Assembly: GCF_009766005.1 (NCBI RefSeq)
Contig: NZ_LMUK01000024.1
Span: forward strand, 1 to 64,000
Direction of reading: 5' to 3'
Origin: Bradyrhizobium sp. S69
GTDB taxonomy: Bacteria > Pseudomonadota > Alphaproteobacteria > Rhizobiales > Xanthobacteraceae
Length of the DNA stretch: 64,000 bases
Under the pieces are notes generated by a model, which had not been told where the DNA came from, did no database searches, and worked only from the letters and a program-made list of their open reading frames with translations. The translations under genes were made by a program, and so were the position numbers. Below are positions 46,797 through 56,278 of the stretch, piece by piece (position 1 is the stretch's first letter; every line of letters starts with the position of its first letter).

Positions 46797-47825
46797 TTGG
46801 TCGCGCTTCGCGGAAGAGAGATCGACGCTTTTCTGGCCCGCCCCGATGCTGGCCGCCCGATCATCCTGCTCTACGGACCCGATGCGGGCCTGGTGCGTGA
46901 ACGCGCCGATGCGCTGCTCGCCTCTGCGGTCGATGATCCCAACGATCCGTTTTCACTGGTCAGACTGGACGGCGACGAACTCTCGGCCGAGCCGTCGCGG
47001 CTGGTCGACGAAGCGATGACGGTGCCGCTGTTTGGCGGCCGCCGCGCCATCCGGGTCCGCGCCGGCTCCCGCAACTTCGCCAGCGGCATCGATACGCTGG
47101 CGGATTCGCCAATCAAAGACTGCCGTATCGTCATCGAGGCCGGGGAGTTGCGGCCGGAATCGCCGCTGCGCAAGGCGTGCGAACGCGCCAAGACCGCGGT
47201 TGCGATCGGCTGCTATCCCGACGGCGAGCGCGATTTGGCAAAACTGATCGATGATGAATTGCGGGTCGCTAGTCTGCGCATCGCGGCGGACGCCCGCGCA
47301 TCGCTGACGGCGCTGCTCGGCGGCGACCGTCAGGCCTCGCGCAACGAATTGCGCAAACTCACGCTCTACGCCCACGGCCAAGGCGAAATCACGATCGAGG
47401 ACGTGATGGCGGTGGTCGCCGACGCCTCCGAACTGAAGATCGATCCGATCGTGGATGGCGCGTTCGCCGGCCGGCCGGACCTGGTCGAAACCGAATTCGC
47501 CAAGGCGATGGTCGCCGGCACCTATCCCGGCATGATCATTTCGGCAGCCCAGCGTCAGGCGGCGTGGCTGCATAAAACCGCGCTCGCGGTGGCCGAGGGA
47601 ACGCCGGTGTCGACATTGCTCGACAGCGGCTTTCCACGGTTGCATTTTTCGCGGAAGGCCAATGTCGAGACAGCGTTGCGCTATTTCAACGCAACGCGGC
47701 TGGTCGGGATCATCGACCAGCTCGCCGTCGCCGCACTAGAGATGCGCAAGCAAGCCTCATTGGCCGCCGTGATCGCGCAACGCACGCTGCTGTCGATCGC
47801 GGTGAATGCCAAGCGGCGAGGGTAG
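46797..47825 (+). CDS. holA: DNA polymerase III delta subunit
   Basis: A 342-residue clamp-loader subunit that opens the beta clamp. The N-terminal VALRGREIDAFLARPDAG and the AAA-like region PIILLYGPDAGLVRERADALL are recognisable. I place the start at TTG 46797, directly after the lptE stop, since homology begins there; the frame from 46704 overlaps lptE by 92 nt without resemblance. Third gene of the leuS operon. Confidence 0.88.
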   Translation: MVALRGREIDAFLARPDAGRPIILLYGPDAGLVRERADALLASAVDDPNDPFSLVRLDGDELSAEPSRLVDEAMTVPLFGGRRAIRVRAGSRNFASGIDTLADSPIKDCRIVIEAGELRPESPLRKACERAKTAVAIGCYPDGERDLAKLIDDELRVASLRIAADARASLTALLGGDRQASRNELRKLTLYAHGQGEITIEDVMAVVADASELKIDPIVDGAFAGRPDLVETEFAKAMVAGTYPGMIISAAQRQAAWLHKTALAVAEGTPVSTLLDSGFPRLHFSRKANVETALRYFNATRLVGIIDQLAVAALEMRKQASLAAVIAQRTLLSIAVNAKRRG

Positions 47826-47881
47826 AGTCGGCCGCCTTCTTCTCCCTCGCCCCGCTCTTGCGGCTGTGAAGCTATTTCGGC

Positions 47882-47988
47882 GTCATCCTGAGGTGCGAGC
47901 TCTTGCGAGCCTCGAAGGACGGCCGCACGCACGATGCTGAACACCATCCTTCGAGGCGCGTCGAAGACGACGCGCACCTCAGGATGAC
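47882..47988. repeat. Palindromic intergenic repeat, family C copy 3
   Basis: Outer arms GTCATCCTGAGGTGCGAG and CGCACCTCAGGATGAC are nearly the same as the copy at 40804-40910. It lies between the convergent holA and parB genes and may terminate both. Confidence 0.88.
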
Positions 47989-48036
47989 GTCGGCGATAGC
48001 TTCACAGACGCTCTTGCGGAGCAAGGTTGAGCAACC

Positions 48037-48918
48037 TCAGCTCTTCGCTTCCAACCGCTGCACCACCTCGTCGAGTTGATCGAGGTCGCGATAGCGGATC
48101 ACCACGGTGCCACCGGGATCGCGGTGATCGACGCTGACCTTGAGGCCGAGTACGTCACTGACCCGCTGCTCCAGCGCGATCGTGTCCGGATCCTTTACCT
48201 TGGCTCCGGCACGCGGCTTCTGCGGTTTGCGCTCCGGTACGCCCTCGACATGCGCCAGCGCCTCGGCCTGCCGCACGTTGAGGCCTTCCTCGACAATGCG
48301 TTTAGCGGCAGCGCCGGGATCTGGTACCCCGACGAGCGCGCGCGCATGACCGGCCGACAACTGGCCGGACGCGATATAGGCCTGCACGTCGGCGGGCAGT
48401 TTCGTCAGCCGCATCATGTTGGCGACATGGCTGCGGCTCTTGCCGACGGCTTTTGCGATGTCTTCCTGGCTGCGTTTGAATTCATTGGCGAGCGCGTGAT
48501 AGCCCTGCGCCTCGTCGATCGCGTTGAGATTTTCGCGCTGCACGTTTTCGACGATCGCGAACTCGAGCGCTTCGCTGTCGCTGATGTCGACCGGCACGAT
48601 CGGCACTTCGTGCAGGCCCGCGATCTGCGAGGCGCGCCAGCGGCGCTCCCCGGCGATGATCTCGTAACGGTCCTGCGCGCCCTTGACCGCGCGCACCACG
48701 ATCGGCTGGATCACGCCATGCTGCCGGATCGAATCGGCGAGCTCGCCGAGCTCGGCTTCGGGAAATTCGCGGCGCGGATTGCGCGGATTCGGTTTGATGA
48801 ATTCGATCGGCACCTTGCGCTGCGCGCGCGGCCGTTCCAGATGCGCGGCCTCGCCGCCGACATCCCCGATCAGACTTGCAAGACCGCGGCCCAGTCGCGA
48901 ACGCGCTTCGTCGGCCAT
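48037..48918 (-). CDS. parB: Chromosome partition protein ParB
   Basis: A 293-residue DNA-binding CTPase that loads at parS and spreads to form the partition complex. Motifs are GRGLASLIGD at the N-terminus (ParA-stimulating), QPIVVRAVKG and IAGERRWRAS (CTP-binding, the GERRWRA box), and the helix-turn-helix KAVGKSRSHVANMMRLTKLP. The C-terminal dimerisation region ends in VVQRLEAK. ATG 48918 has AGGGAG upstream; the frame to 48948 is an artefact. It is the last gene of the leftward mnmE-mnmG-rsmG-parA-parB order. Confidence 0.96.
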   Translation of the reverse strand: MADEARSRLGRGLASLIGDVGGEAAHLERPRAQRKVPIEFIKPNPRNPRREFPEAELGELADSIRQHGVIQPIVVRAVKGAQDRYEIIAGERRWRASQIAGLHEVPIVPVDISDSEALEFAIVENVQRENLNAIDEAQGYHALANEFKRSQEDIAKAVGKSRSHVANMMRLTKLPADVQAYIASGQLSAGHARALVGVPDPGAAAKRIVEEGLNVRQAEALAHVEGVPERKPQKPRAGAKVKDPDTIALEQRVSDVLGLKVSVDHRDPGGTVVIRYRDLDQLDEVVQRLEAKS

Positions 48919-48976
48919 CGCCAGCTCCCTTGGATTCACGCACGTCACTCCGGAATTAGAATCTGTGTTTCATCGC

Positions 48977-49060
48977 AGCGTGGGCAAAGCAAAGCGTGCC
49001 CACCAGAACGCTACGACACGGGATGGTGGGCACGGCGAAGACGCCTTTGCCCACCCTACG
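48977..49060. repeat. Inverted repeat between parA and parB
   Basis: GTGGGCAAAG and CTTTGCCCAC form the outer arms, with CGTGCCCACC / GGTGGGCACG inside. It occupies most of the 151-bp gap between parB and parA, which run in the same direction. It may attenuate transcription so that ParA and ParB are made in different amounts. Confidence 0.75.
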
Positions 49061-49069
49061 GCTGTTAGC

Positions 49070-49921
49070 TCAATGCGTGCGCAGCTCGCGTTCGCGCTGG
49101 ATCACTTCGGTCGCCAGCTTGAGATAGGCTTCGCTGCCGACGCATTTCAGATCGTACACCAGCACCGGCTTGCCGTAGGACGGCGCCTCGGAGATGCGCA
49201 CATTGCGCGGGATCATGGTGTTGTAGACTTTGGCGCCCATGAACTGCCTGACATCGGCGACAACCTGGTTCGACAAATTGTTGCGCGAGTCGAACATGGT
49301 CAGCACGATGCCGTGGATCGACAGATTGGGATTGAGCGTCGAGCGCACCTGCTCCACCGTCTGCAGCAATTGCGACAGACCTTCGAGCGCGAAGAACTCG
49401 CATTGCAGCGGGACCAGGATCGCATCCGATGCGGCCATCGCATTGACGGTGAGAAGATTGAGCGACGGCGGACAATCGATCAGCACATAGGTGTAATCGG
49501 TGTCCGCGGTGGCGTTGGTATTGAGGGCGGCAATCGCATCGCGCAGCCGGAAAGCGCGATCGCGCGTCGCGCCCAATTCCAGTTCGAGGCCGGACAGATC
49601 CATCGTCGAGGCCGCGATGTGCAGCCGCGGCACCGCGGTCACGACCACCGCATCGCGCAGCGGCGCCTCGCCGATCAGCACGTCATAGGTCGAGACGCTG
49701 CGGTTGCGGCGATCGATGCCGAGACCGGTGGAGGCGTTGCCCTGCGGATCAAGATCGACGATCAGCACGCGTTCCCCGATCGCCGCCAGCGCGGTGCCGA
49801 GATTGATCGCCGTGGTGGTCTTGCCGACGCCGCCCTTCTGGTTGGCCAGCGACAAAATGCGCGGATGGCCCGGCGACGTTGGCGATCTATCTTCTTGATA
49901 TATTTGATCAATTACGGTCAT
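49070..49921 (-). CDS. parA: Chromosome partition ATPase ParA
   Basis: A 283-residue deviant Walker ATPase that forms a DNA-bound gradient and pulls ParB-parS complexes. The deviant Walker A motif is KGGVGKTTT near residue 30, Walker B is VLIVDLDPQGNAS, and YVLIDCPPSLNLLTVNA follows. An N-terminal extension of about 20 residues precedes the ATPase, as in other alphaproteobacterial ParA. It follows rsmG by 29 bp in the same direction. Confidence 0.97.
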   Translation of the reverse strand: MTVIDQIYQEDRSPTSPGHPRILSLANQKGGVGKTTTAINLGTALAAIGERVLIVDLDPQGNASTGLGIDRRNRSVSTYDVLIGEAPLRDAVVVTAVPRLHIAASTMDLSGLELELGATRDRAFRLRDAIAALNTNATADTDYTYVLIDCPPSLNLLTVNAMAASDAILVPLQCEFFALEGLSQLLQTVEQVRSTLNPNLSIHGIVLTMFDSRNNLSNQVVADVRQFMGAKVYNTMIPRNVRISEAPSYGKPVLVYDLKCVGSEAYLKLATEVIQRERELRTH

Positions 49922-49950
49922 CGGGGTACGCCATGTGCTCTGGGAGACGA

Positions 49951-50616
49951 CTAGCGCGGCTCGATCCGATCGAGCTCAACGATCCAGCCGTGTCCGCCGG
50001 TGCGGCTGGAATGCAGATGTGGCTTGATATTCCAATATTTAGTAGCTTCCGTCAATTCCGCCTCTACATCTTGGCCCTTGAGAAACAAGGCTTTTGCACC
50101 CCGTTTGACCAGCGGCTCAGCGAAACCGACCAGTTGATGTAGCGGAGCCACCGCCCGGGCGGTGACGCAATCGACGTTGCCTATCGCGCTATCCACACTA
50201 TCCCCGATATCCGCCAGGTGAAGTGTGCCTGGCGCGTTGGTAACCCGTAAGGCCTCGCGTAGAAACGCGCCCTTCTTGGAATTGCGCTCGACCAGATGGA
50301 TCATCGCGCCGGGAATATCAGCCAGCGCGCAAGCCAGCACCACGCCGGGAAAGCCACCGCCGCTGCCGAAGTCGGCCCAAAGCTTCGCGCTCGGGGCGAG
50401 CGCCAGCAGTTGCAGCGAATCCGAGATATGCCGCGTCCACAGATGTGGAAGTGTCGAGGCCGCCACCAGGTTGGTCTTGGCCTGCCATTGCAGCAGCAGA
50501 TCGACATAGCGATCCAGCCGCGCCTCTGTTTCACGTGAAACGGGCGTCAGTTTCAGCGCCGCCGCTTTATCGGACGGAAGCACGGGAGAGTTGTTGTGGT
50601 TGGGCGCCTTGGACAT
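49951..50616 (-). CDS. rsmG: 16S rRNA (guanine-N7) methyltransferase
   Basis: A 221-residue SAM-dependent enzyme methylating G527 of 16S rRNA. The SAM site is WADFGSGGGFPGVVLACALA (read near residue 80), with TNLVAASTLPHLWTRHISDSLQLL preceding it. A parS sequence lies in its coding region, read as the peptide VSRET (50527-50542), so centromere and protein share DNA. Classical neighbour of mnmG and parA. Confidence 0.94.
   Translation of the reverse strand: MSKAPNHNNSPVLPSDKAAALKLTPVSRETEARLDRYVDLLLQWQAKTNLVAASTLPHLWTRHISDSLQLLALAPSAKLWADFGSGGGFPGVVLACALADIPGAMIHLVERNSKKGAFLREALRVTNAPGTLHLADIGDSVDSAIGNVDCVTARAVAPLHQLVGFAEPLVKRGAKALFLKGQDVEAELTEATKYWNIKPHLHSSRTGGHGWIVELDRIEPR
50527..50542. promoter_or_regulatory. 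parS site 1 (inside rsmG)
   Basis: TGTTTCACGTGAAACG matches the universal ParB-binding consensus TGTTTCACGTGAAACA at 15 of 16 bases. It overlaps rsmG codons. Confidence 0.92.
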
Positions 50617-50742
50617 CGATCTACCAGATTAAGTTGTCACCTTGAGATTAAGTGGGTCTCAGTGAGTCTCCCAGCCTGAATTGACGGATCTCCTGAGAGT
50701 CGGACTCAAAATGAAGGCCGCCGAGCGGGTCTCTCTGCGCCG

Positions 50743-50809
50743 GTCATTGCGAGCGAAGCGAAGCAATCCAAGGGAAAGGGCTGGATTGCTTCGCTTCGCT
50801 CGCAATGAC
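50743..50809. repeat. Palindromic intergenic repeat, family B copy 3
   Basis: Arms GTCATTGCGAGCGAAGCGAAG / CTTCGCTTCGCTCGCAATGAC enclose CAATCCAAGGGAAAGGGCTGGATTG (split by a short loop). It matches the copies at 5731 and 19974 but with a shorter centre. Confidence 0.87.
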
Positions 50810-50843
50810 GAACAGGACGCCTCTTGGCTGCTCTTTCAGGAAT

Positions 50844-50930
50844 CGTAGGATGGGTTGAGCGTAGCGATACCCATCGAGCCGCCCCCGTGACGTACATGAT
50901 GGGTATCGCTATGCTCAACCCATCCTACGG
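50844..50930. repeat. Palindromic repeat with CGTAGGATGGGTTGAGC arms
   Basis: CGTAGGATGGGTTGAGC is matched by the complement GCTCAACCCATCCTACG at the right end, with a second internal pair GCGATACCCAT / ATGGGTATCGC. It ends two bases before parS site 2. Confidence 0.82.
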
Positions 50931-50931
50931 G

Positions 50932-50947
50932 TGTTTCACGTGAAACG
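50932..50947. promoter_or_regulatory. parS site 2
   Basis: TGTTTCACGTGAAACG, 15 of 16 bases of the consensus, in the rsmG-mnmG gap. Confidence 0.92.
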
Positions 50948-50996
50948 TGGAGCCGGGTATCTCTGGGCCTTCGCTGTTCGTGAAAGCTCCGGTCCC

Positions 50997-51012
50997 TGTT
51001 TCACGTGAAACA
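50997..51012. promoter_or_regulatory. parS site 3
   Basis: TGTTTCACGTGAAACA, a perfect consensus site, ending two bases before the mnmG stop codon end. Confidence 0.95.
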
Positions 51013-51014
51013 CC

Positions 51015-52898
51015 CTACGCCGTCGCCTTAGACAGCTTCCGCCGGGCTTCCCGGCGCAAATAGGCGGCCAGGATACCCAGGGCAGCCGGCGTCAGACCAT
51101 CGAGCCGGCCGGCCTGCCCTACCGTGCGCGGTCGTGCCTTCTCCAGTTTCGCGCGCGCCTCGTTGGAGAGCCCCGGCACATCGGCGTAGTTGATATCGGT
51201 CAGGACCAGCCCCTCATCGCGACGGAAGGCATCGACATCGGCGGTCTGGCGCTTCAGATAGACGTCGTATTTGGCGTCGATCTCAAGATGGACCGCGATC
51301 GATGGGTCAATGGCCGATAGCTCCGGCCAGATACCGCGCAGTTGGGTCCATCCGATCTCCGGATAGGCCAGTAGTTCAAAGGCCGAGCGGCGATGGCCGT
51401 CCCGGTTGAGCGCCAAACCGTGTTTGGCGGCCTCATTCGGGGTGATCGCCAGCCCTTTTGCCAGCGACTTTGCCGCATTGAGCGCCGCCATCTTGCCGCG
51501 ATGGCGCAGCGAACGCGCGTTCCCCACGCACCCCAGCGCGATACCCTTGTCCGTCAGGCGTTGATCGGCATTATCCGCGCGCAGGGTCAGCCGGTATTCG
51601 GCCCGCGAGGTGAACATCCGGTACGGCTCGGTGATGCCGCGGGTCACCAGATCGTCGATCATCACCCCGAGATAGCCATCGGCGCGGTCGAATACGATCG
51701 GATCGGCCGCTCCGGTCGACAATGCTGCGTTCAAGCCCGCAACAATTCCCTGCGCCGCGGCCTCTTCATAGCCGGTGGTGCCGTTGATCTGGCCGGCCAG
51801 GAACAGTCCAGGCAAGCGCTTGGTCTGCAAGGTCGGATCAAGCTCGCGCGGATCGATATGGTCGTATTCAATGGCGTATCCCGGCCGTACCATCCGAACC
51901 TGCTCCAGGCCGGGGATGGTCGCCAGGATCGCCAACTGCACCTCCTCCGGAAGCGAGGTCGAGATGCCGTTCGGATAGACCGTGCTGTCGTCGAGACCTT
52001 CCGGCTCCAGGAAGATCTGATGGCCGTCGCGATCGCCAAAGCGGACGATCTTGTCCTCGATCGACGGACAATAGCGCGGCCCGCTGCTCTTGATCTGTCC
52101 GGAATACATCGGCGAGCGATGCACGTTGGCCCGGATCACGTCATGGGTGGCGGGTGTGGTCCGGGTGATGCCGCATTGGATCTGCGGCGTCGTGATCCGA
52201 TCGGTCATCACCGAAAACGGCTCCGGCGGATCGTCGCCGGGCTGCATCTCGACCGCGGACCAGTCGATGGTGCGGCCGTCGAGCCGCGGCGGCGTACCGG
52301 TCTTCAACCGTCCGAGCGTAAAGCCGGCGCGTTCGAACGAGGCGGAGAGGCCCAGCGCCGGCGCCTCGCCGACCCGGCCGGCAGGCCAATTGTCCTCGCC
52401 AAGATGGATCAGCCCACGCAAAAAGGTCCCGGTCGTGATCACGACCGCACCGGCGGGCAATTCGCGGCCATCGGCCAGGCGAACACCCACGACCCGGCCG
52501 TTCGAGATCATCAGGTCGTCGGCCTCGCCCTCGATCACCAGAAGGTTGGCGGTCGCCTCGATCGCGGCCTGCATCGCCTGGGCGTAGAGCTTGCGGTCCG
52601 CCTGGGCACGGGGTCCGCGGACCGCCGGTCCCTTGCGCCGGTTGAGCATGCGAAACTGGATGCCCCCGGCATCCGCAACCCGGCCCATCAATCCGTCAAG
52701 CGCATCGACCTCGCGGACCAGATGGCCCTTGCCGAGCCCGCCAATGGCGGGGTTACAGGACATCGCCCCGATGGTCGCGAATCGATGCGTCACCAGCGCG
52801 GTGCGGGCGCCCATCCGCGCCGCCGCACTTGCGGCCTCGCAGCCGGCATGGCCGCCGCCGATGACGATGACGTCGAAGGATGTTGCGGTTGAAATCAT
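51015..52898 (-). CDS. mnmG: tRNA uridine-5-carboxymethylaminomethyl modification enzyme MnmG (GidA)
   Basis: A 627-residue FAD protein that with MnmE modifies the wobble uridine (cmnm5U) in several tRNAs. The FAD site is [22 protein letters not shown] at the N-terminus (read in two parts), with the conserved segments [22 protein letters not shown] and [16 protein letters not shown]. The C-terminal helical GidA domain ([22 protein letters not shown]) is present. Full length. Confidence 0.97.
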   Translation of the reverse strand: MISTATSFDVIVIGGGHAGCEAASAAARMGARTALVTHRFATIGAMSCNPAIGGLGKGHLVREVDALDGLMGRVADAGGIQFRMLNRRKGPAVRGPRAQADRKLYAQAMQAAIEATANLLVIEGEADDLMISNGRVVGVRLADGRELPAGAVVITTGTFLRGLIHLGEDNWPAGRVGEAPALGLSASFERAGFTLGRLKTGTPPRLDGRTIDWSAVEMQPGDDPPEPFSVMTDRITTPQIQCGITRTTPATHDVIRANVHRSPMYSGQIKSSGPRYCPSIEDKIVRFGDRDGHQIFLEPEGLDDSTVYPNGISTSLPEEVQLAILATIPGLEQVRMVRPGYAIEYDHIDPRELDPTLQTKRLPGLFLAGQINGTTGYEEAAAQGIVAGLNAALSTGAADPIVFDRADGYLGVMIDDLVTRGITEPYRMFTSRAEYRLTLRADNADQRLTDKGIALGCVGNARSLRHRGKMAALNAAKSLAKGLAITPNEAAKHGLALNRDGHRRSAFELLAYPEIGWTQLRGIWPELSAIDPSIAVHLEIDAKYDVYLKRQTADVDAFRRDEGLVLTDINYADVPGLSNEARAKLEKARPRTVGQAGRLDGLTPAALGILAAYLRREARRKLSKATA

Positions 52899-52954
52899 CG
52901 CAGACTTCTAGCCGGAGACGATTGCGTCAGGAAGTCGGAATTTTGCAAAGACAA

Positions 52955-52970
52955 TGTTTCACGTGAAACA
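52955..52970. promoter_or_regulatory. parS site 4
   Basis: TGTTTCACGTGAAACA, perfect consensus, in the mnmG-mnmE gap. Confidence 0.95.
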
Positions 52971-53007
52971 GCGTTTACCGCCAGCGAGGCCCACGGCAAC
53001 GCGAAAT

Positions 53008-53023
53008 ATTTTTACGTGAAACA
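53008..53023. promoter_or_regulatory. Degenerate parS-like site
   Basis: ATTTTTACGTGAAACA keeps the right half and core (ACGTGAAACA) of parS but has changes in the left half (13 of 16 matches). It may be a decayed site or a half-site. Confidence 0.55.
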
Positions 53024-53056
53024 ACCCCATGCAAAGAAGCTCGCCACGATATCAGT

Positions 53057-53072
53057 TGTTTCACGTGAAACA
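53057..53072. promoter_or_regulatory. parS site 5
   Basis: TGTTTCACGTGAAACA, perfect consensus, 36 bp before the end of mnmE. Confidence 0.95.
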
Positions 53073-53108
53073 ACACCTAGAAATGAATTAAGAAATGAAC
53101 AAAAAATA

Positions 53109-54419
53109 TTACTTACCTATACAGAACTGCTGGAAGATGACACCCAAAATGTCTTCGACATCAACCCGGCCGAGCAGCCGCCCCAGCGCATAGGCCGCGG
53201 CGCGCAAATCCTCCGCGGCCAGTTCCTCGCTCTGCTCCAGCATCAAAATGCTGCGCTGCAACGAAGCGGCTGTTTGCTGCAGCAAATTTCTTTGCCGGTC
53301 GCGGATGATCAAACCGCCCTCCTCGGGGCCAAAGAAATCCTGCGCGAAAACCACCAGCGCGGAAATCAGCGCCGGGATACCGTCGCCCCGGTCCGCCGAT
53401 ATCTCGAAATCAGTGTCCGATTGTTCCGGGTCGAGATCGATCTTGTTGCGCACCGTCCATACCGGCGTCGCGGCTTCGTGCCCCGGCGCCGCGCCTGGCG
53501 CGTCGACCAGCCACAGCACGAGATCCGCCTCCGCCGCGCGCGCGCGGGCCCGGCGCACGCCCTCCTGCTCCACCGGATCGCCGGTTTCGCGAATCCCCGC
53601 GGTGTCGATCACCGTCACCGGATAGCCGTCGAGGTCGAGCTGCACTTCGATCACATCGCGCGTGGTGCCGGCATGGGGCGAGACGATCGCCACCTCCCGC
53701 CGCGCCAGCTGATTGATCAAGGTCGATTTGCCGACATTCGGCGGACCGGCAATAGCAACCACGAGCCCGTCGCGCAGCCGTTCGGCTTTGCCCTGCGCCG
53801 CAAGCACTTCCGCAATTTCTTCCGACAACGCCACGAGCTTCGCCCGCGCCGGCGCGATCAATTCGGCCGACACATCGCCCTCGTCGGAAAAATCTATTCC
53901 CGCCTCGATCAGCGCGGAGGCTTCGATGATCCTGGCGCGCCAGTCGCGGGCTCTGTCGCCCAGCAATCCCTTCAACTGACGCAAGGCCTGGCGCCGCTGC
54001 CGGTCGGTGTCGGCATGGATCAGATCGTCGAGACCTTCCGCCTCGGTGAGATCGAGCTTGCCGTTCTCGAAGGCACGCCGGGTGAACTCGCCGGGCTCCG
54101 CGGCGCGCACGTCCTCGAAGTCTGCGAACCCTGTGAACAAGGAAGCCAGCACCGCGCGCCCGCCATGGACGTGGAACTCGGCGACGTTCTCGCCGGTGGC
54201 ACTCGCGGGCCCCGGAAACCACAGCACCACCGAATCGTCGATCGGCTGCCCGTCCAAGCCGTGAAGCAGCACCCTCGCCGCCATGCGCGGCGGCGGGATT
54301 TTGCCGGCTAGCGCGCTGAGCACGGCAGCGGCTAGCGGACCCGACATCCGGACGACGGCGATCGCGCTCGGCGCGCGGCCAGACGAAAGCGCAAAAATGG
54401 TCTGTTCCCGTGGGTGCAT
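53109..54419 (-). CDS. mnmE: tRNA modification GTPase MnmE (TrmE)
   Basis: A 436-residue GTPase, partner of MnmG in wobble uridine modification. The N-terminal formyl-THF-binding domain begins [26 protein letters not shown] ([20 protein letters not shown]). The G domain has G1 [10 protein letters not shown]3 DTAGIRE and G4-like NKIDL, and the invariant C-terminal CIGK is present. It lies upstream of mnmG on the same strand. Confidence 0.97.
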   Translation of the reverse strand: MHPREQTIFALSSGRAPSAIAVVRMSGPLAAAVLSALAGKIPPPRMAARVLLHGLDGQPIDDSVVLWFPGPASATGENVAEFHVHGGRAVLASLFTGFADFEDVRAAEPGEFTRRAFENGKLDLTEAEGLDDLIHADTDRQRRQALRQLKGLLGDRARDWRARIIEASALIEAGIDFSDEGDVSAELIAPARAKLVALSEEIAEVLAAQGKAERLRDGLVVAIAGPPNVGKSTLINQLARREVAIVSPHAGTTRDVIEVQLDLDGYPVTVIDTAGIRETGDPVEQEGVRRARARAAEADLVLWLVDAPGAAPGHEAATPVWTVRNKIDLDPEQSDTDFEISADRGDGIPALISALVVFAQDFFGPEEGGLIIRDRQRNLLQQTAASLQRSILMLEQSEELAAEDLRAAAYALGRLLGRVDVEDILGVIFQQFCIGK

Positions 54420-54745
54420 GGCCTATTTGCGCCCGCCTTTGCCAACAGGCAAACATTTCCAGATCACGAAATTTCGGCGCTTACGCCGATCATTGTGCGT
54501 CGCACAATAGGTGCAGCATTTCCGCAGCATTTTGCCGCGACCACAGACGTCGCTCAGCGATAACCTTTAGCCAATCGGTCAAAATTCAAACATTCCCAAT
54601 TACTTATCGGAGCGGGCCTCTTCACTCCCGATTCGGCCATGCTGCATCGATGCCGCAGCAAAGCCCGCAACATGAAAAAGGCGCCCAGCGTGTGCCAGGG
54701 CGCCCTTTTTGAGCCGAGACGGTATTTAGGACCGTCAGGGCCAGC
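54420..54745. other. mnmE promoter region and rho 3' region
   Basis: A 326-bp gene-free stretch. The right end holds the rho terminator hairpin; the left part presumably includes the mnmE promoter. Nothing else was recognised. Confidence 0.55.
54675..54710 (-). terminator. Rho-independent terminator after rho
   Basis: GGCGCCC (54680-54686) pairs with GGGCGCC (54698-54704). A run of five T lies on each side (AAAAA at 54675-54679 read leftward as TTTTT, and TTTTT at 54706-54710), so it can act in both directions. It is 36 bp beyond the rho stop. Confidence 0.88.
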
Positions 54746-56011
54746 TCAGGTATTCATCGAATCGAAGAATTCCGAGTTGTTCTTGGTGTTGCGCAGCTTG
54801 TCGAGCAGGAAGTCGATCGCATCCATCGTGCCCATCGGATTGAGGATTCGGCGCAGCACGTACATTTTCTTCAAAAGCTGCGGATCGGTGATGAGCTCTT
54901 CCTTGCGGGTACCGGACCGCGAGATGTCGATCGCCGGGAAGGTCCGCTTGTCCGAGACCTTGCGGTCCAGGATCAATTCGGAGTTACCGGTGCCCTTGAA
55001 TTCTTCGAAGATCACCTCGTCCATTCGGCTGCCGGTATCGACCAGCGCGGTGGCGATGATGGTCAGCGAACCGCCCTCCTCGATGTTGCGCGCGGCGCCA
55101 AAGAAGCGCTTCGGCCGCTGCAACGCATTGGCGTCGACGCCGCCGGTCAGCACCTTGCCGGATGATGGCACCACGGTGTTGTAGGCACGTCCCAGGCGGG
55201 TAATCGAGTCCAGCAGGATCACGACGTCACGGCCGTGTTCAACCAGCCGCTTGGCCTTCTCAATCACCATCTCGGCGACCTGGACGTGACGCACGGCGGG
55301 CTCGTCGAAGGTCGATGAGACTACCTCGCCCTTCACCGAACGCTGCATGTCGGTGACTTCTTCCGGCCGCTCGTCGATCAACAACACGATCAAATAGCAT
55401 TCGGGATGATTGGCGGTAATCGAGTGCGCGATGTTCTGCATCAGCACGGTTTTACCGGTGCGCGGCGGCGCCACGATCAGGGCGCGCTGGCCCTTGCCGA
55501 TCGGGGCCACGATGTCGATAACCCTTGCAGATAAGTCTTTTCGCGTGGGGTCTTCGAGTTCGAGCCGGAAGCGCTGATCCGGAAACAACGGCGTCAAATT
55601 GTCGAAATTGACCTTGTGCTTGGACTTTTCCGGGTCTTCGAAATTCAGCGTATTGACCTTCAGCAGCGCGAAATAGCGTTCGCCTTCCTTCGGGCTGCGA
55701 ATATGGCCTTCGATGGTATCGCCGGTGCGCAGGCCGAAGCGGCGGATCTGCGACGGCGAGACGTAGATGTCATCCGGACCCGGCAGATAATTGGCGTCCG
55801 GCGAACGTAGAAATCCAAAACCGTCGGAGAGAACCTCGACGACGCCCTCGCCGATGATGTCGGTTTCCTGGATCGCGAGTTGCTTGAGAATGGCGAACAT
55901 CAGCTCCTGCTTGCGCATGGTGCTGGCGTTTTCGACCCCTTTTTCCTCCGCAAACGTGACGAGCTCGGCCGGCGTCTGGGATTTGAGGTCTTGAAGTTTT
56001 ATTTCCCGCAT
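54746..56011 (-). CDS. rho: Transcription termination factor Rho
   Basis: A 421-residue hexameric RNA helicase. [23 protein letters not shown] is the N-terminal helix bundle; the RNA-binding CSD has [24 protein letters not shown] (read in parts); the ATPase has Walker [13 protein letters not shown] and the Q/R loops. ATG 56011 gives the family-standard N-terminus; the frame to 56077 is an extension with no homology. It is followed by a strong intrinsic terminator, notable for the gene encoding Rho itself. Confidence 0.97.
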   Translation of the reverse strand: MREIKLQDLKSQTPAELVTFAEEKGVENASTMRKQELMFAILKQLAIQETDIIGEGVVEVLSDGFGFLRSPDANYLPGPDDIYVSPSQIRRFGLRTGDTIEGHIRSPKEGERYFALLKVNTLNFEDPEKSKHKVNFDNLTPLFPDQRFRLELEDPTRKDLSARVIDIVAPIGKGQRALIVAPPRTGKTVLMQNIAHSITANHPECYLIVLLIDERPEEVTDMQRSVKGEVVSSTFDEPAVRHVQVAEMVIEKAKRLVEHGRDVVILLDSITRLGRAYNTVVPSSGKVLTGGVDANALQRPKRFFGAARNIEEGGSLTIIATALVDTGSRMDEVIFEEFKGTGNSELILDRKVSDKRTFPAIDISRSGTRKEELITDPQLLKKMYVLRRILNPMGTMDAIDFLLDKLRNTKNNSEFFDSMNT

Positions 56012-56278
56012 TGGGGTGGTCCTGTGGAGTAGCGAAGGGAGGGGGTGCGAGGTGGCTTGAAGGAAATGCGGACGCAAGATCAGGAAGGTCCGCAGGTCTA
56101 AGCTAGGAAATTGCCGGGTGAGGCTTCAAACCTGACGTGATGGCCGGCTCAACAACGAAGCCGAAGCACAACCACATCCGCCTGCGTGGGGTGGGACTTG
56201 ACCAATATAGAAAACCGCACTGCGCTCTGCAAGGAGGTCCAAAGCGAAGATCACCCGCTTTGTCGAGAATCCCCTCCA

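Larger units (their letters stand above)
50617..51014. other. rsmG-mnmG intergenic region with two parS sites and two hairpin repeats
   Basis: This 398-bp gap holds family B repeat copy 3 (50743-50809), a second palindromic element (50844-50930) and parS sites 2 and 3. I see no gene. It should also carry any rsmG promoter. Confidence 0.75.
52899..53108. other. mnmG-mnmE intergenic region with parS sites
   Basis: This 210-bp gap contains two perfect parS sites and one degenerate site within 118 bp. It is the densest parS cluster in the window. No gene is apparent. Confidence 0.8.

Noticed and set aside
51393..52892. A 499-codon rightward frame opposite mnmG
   Set aside because: Shadow of mnmG; no motif and biased Arg/Gly content.
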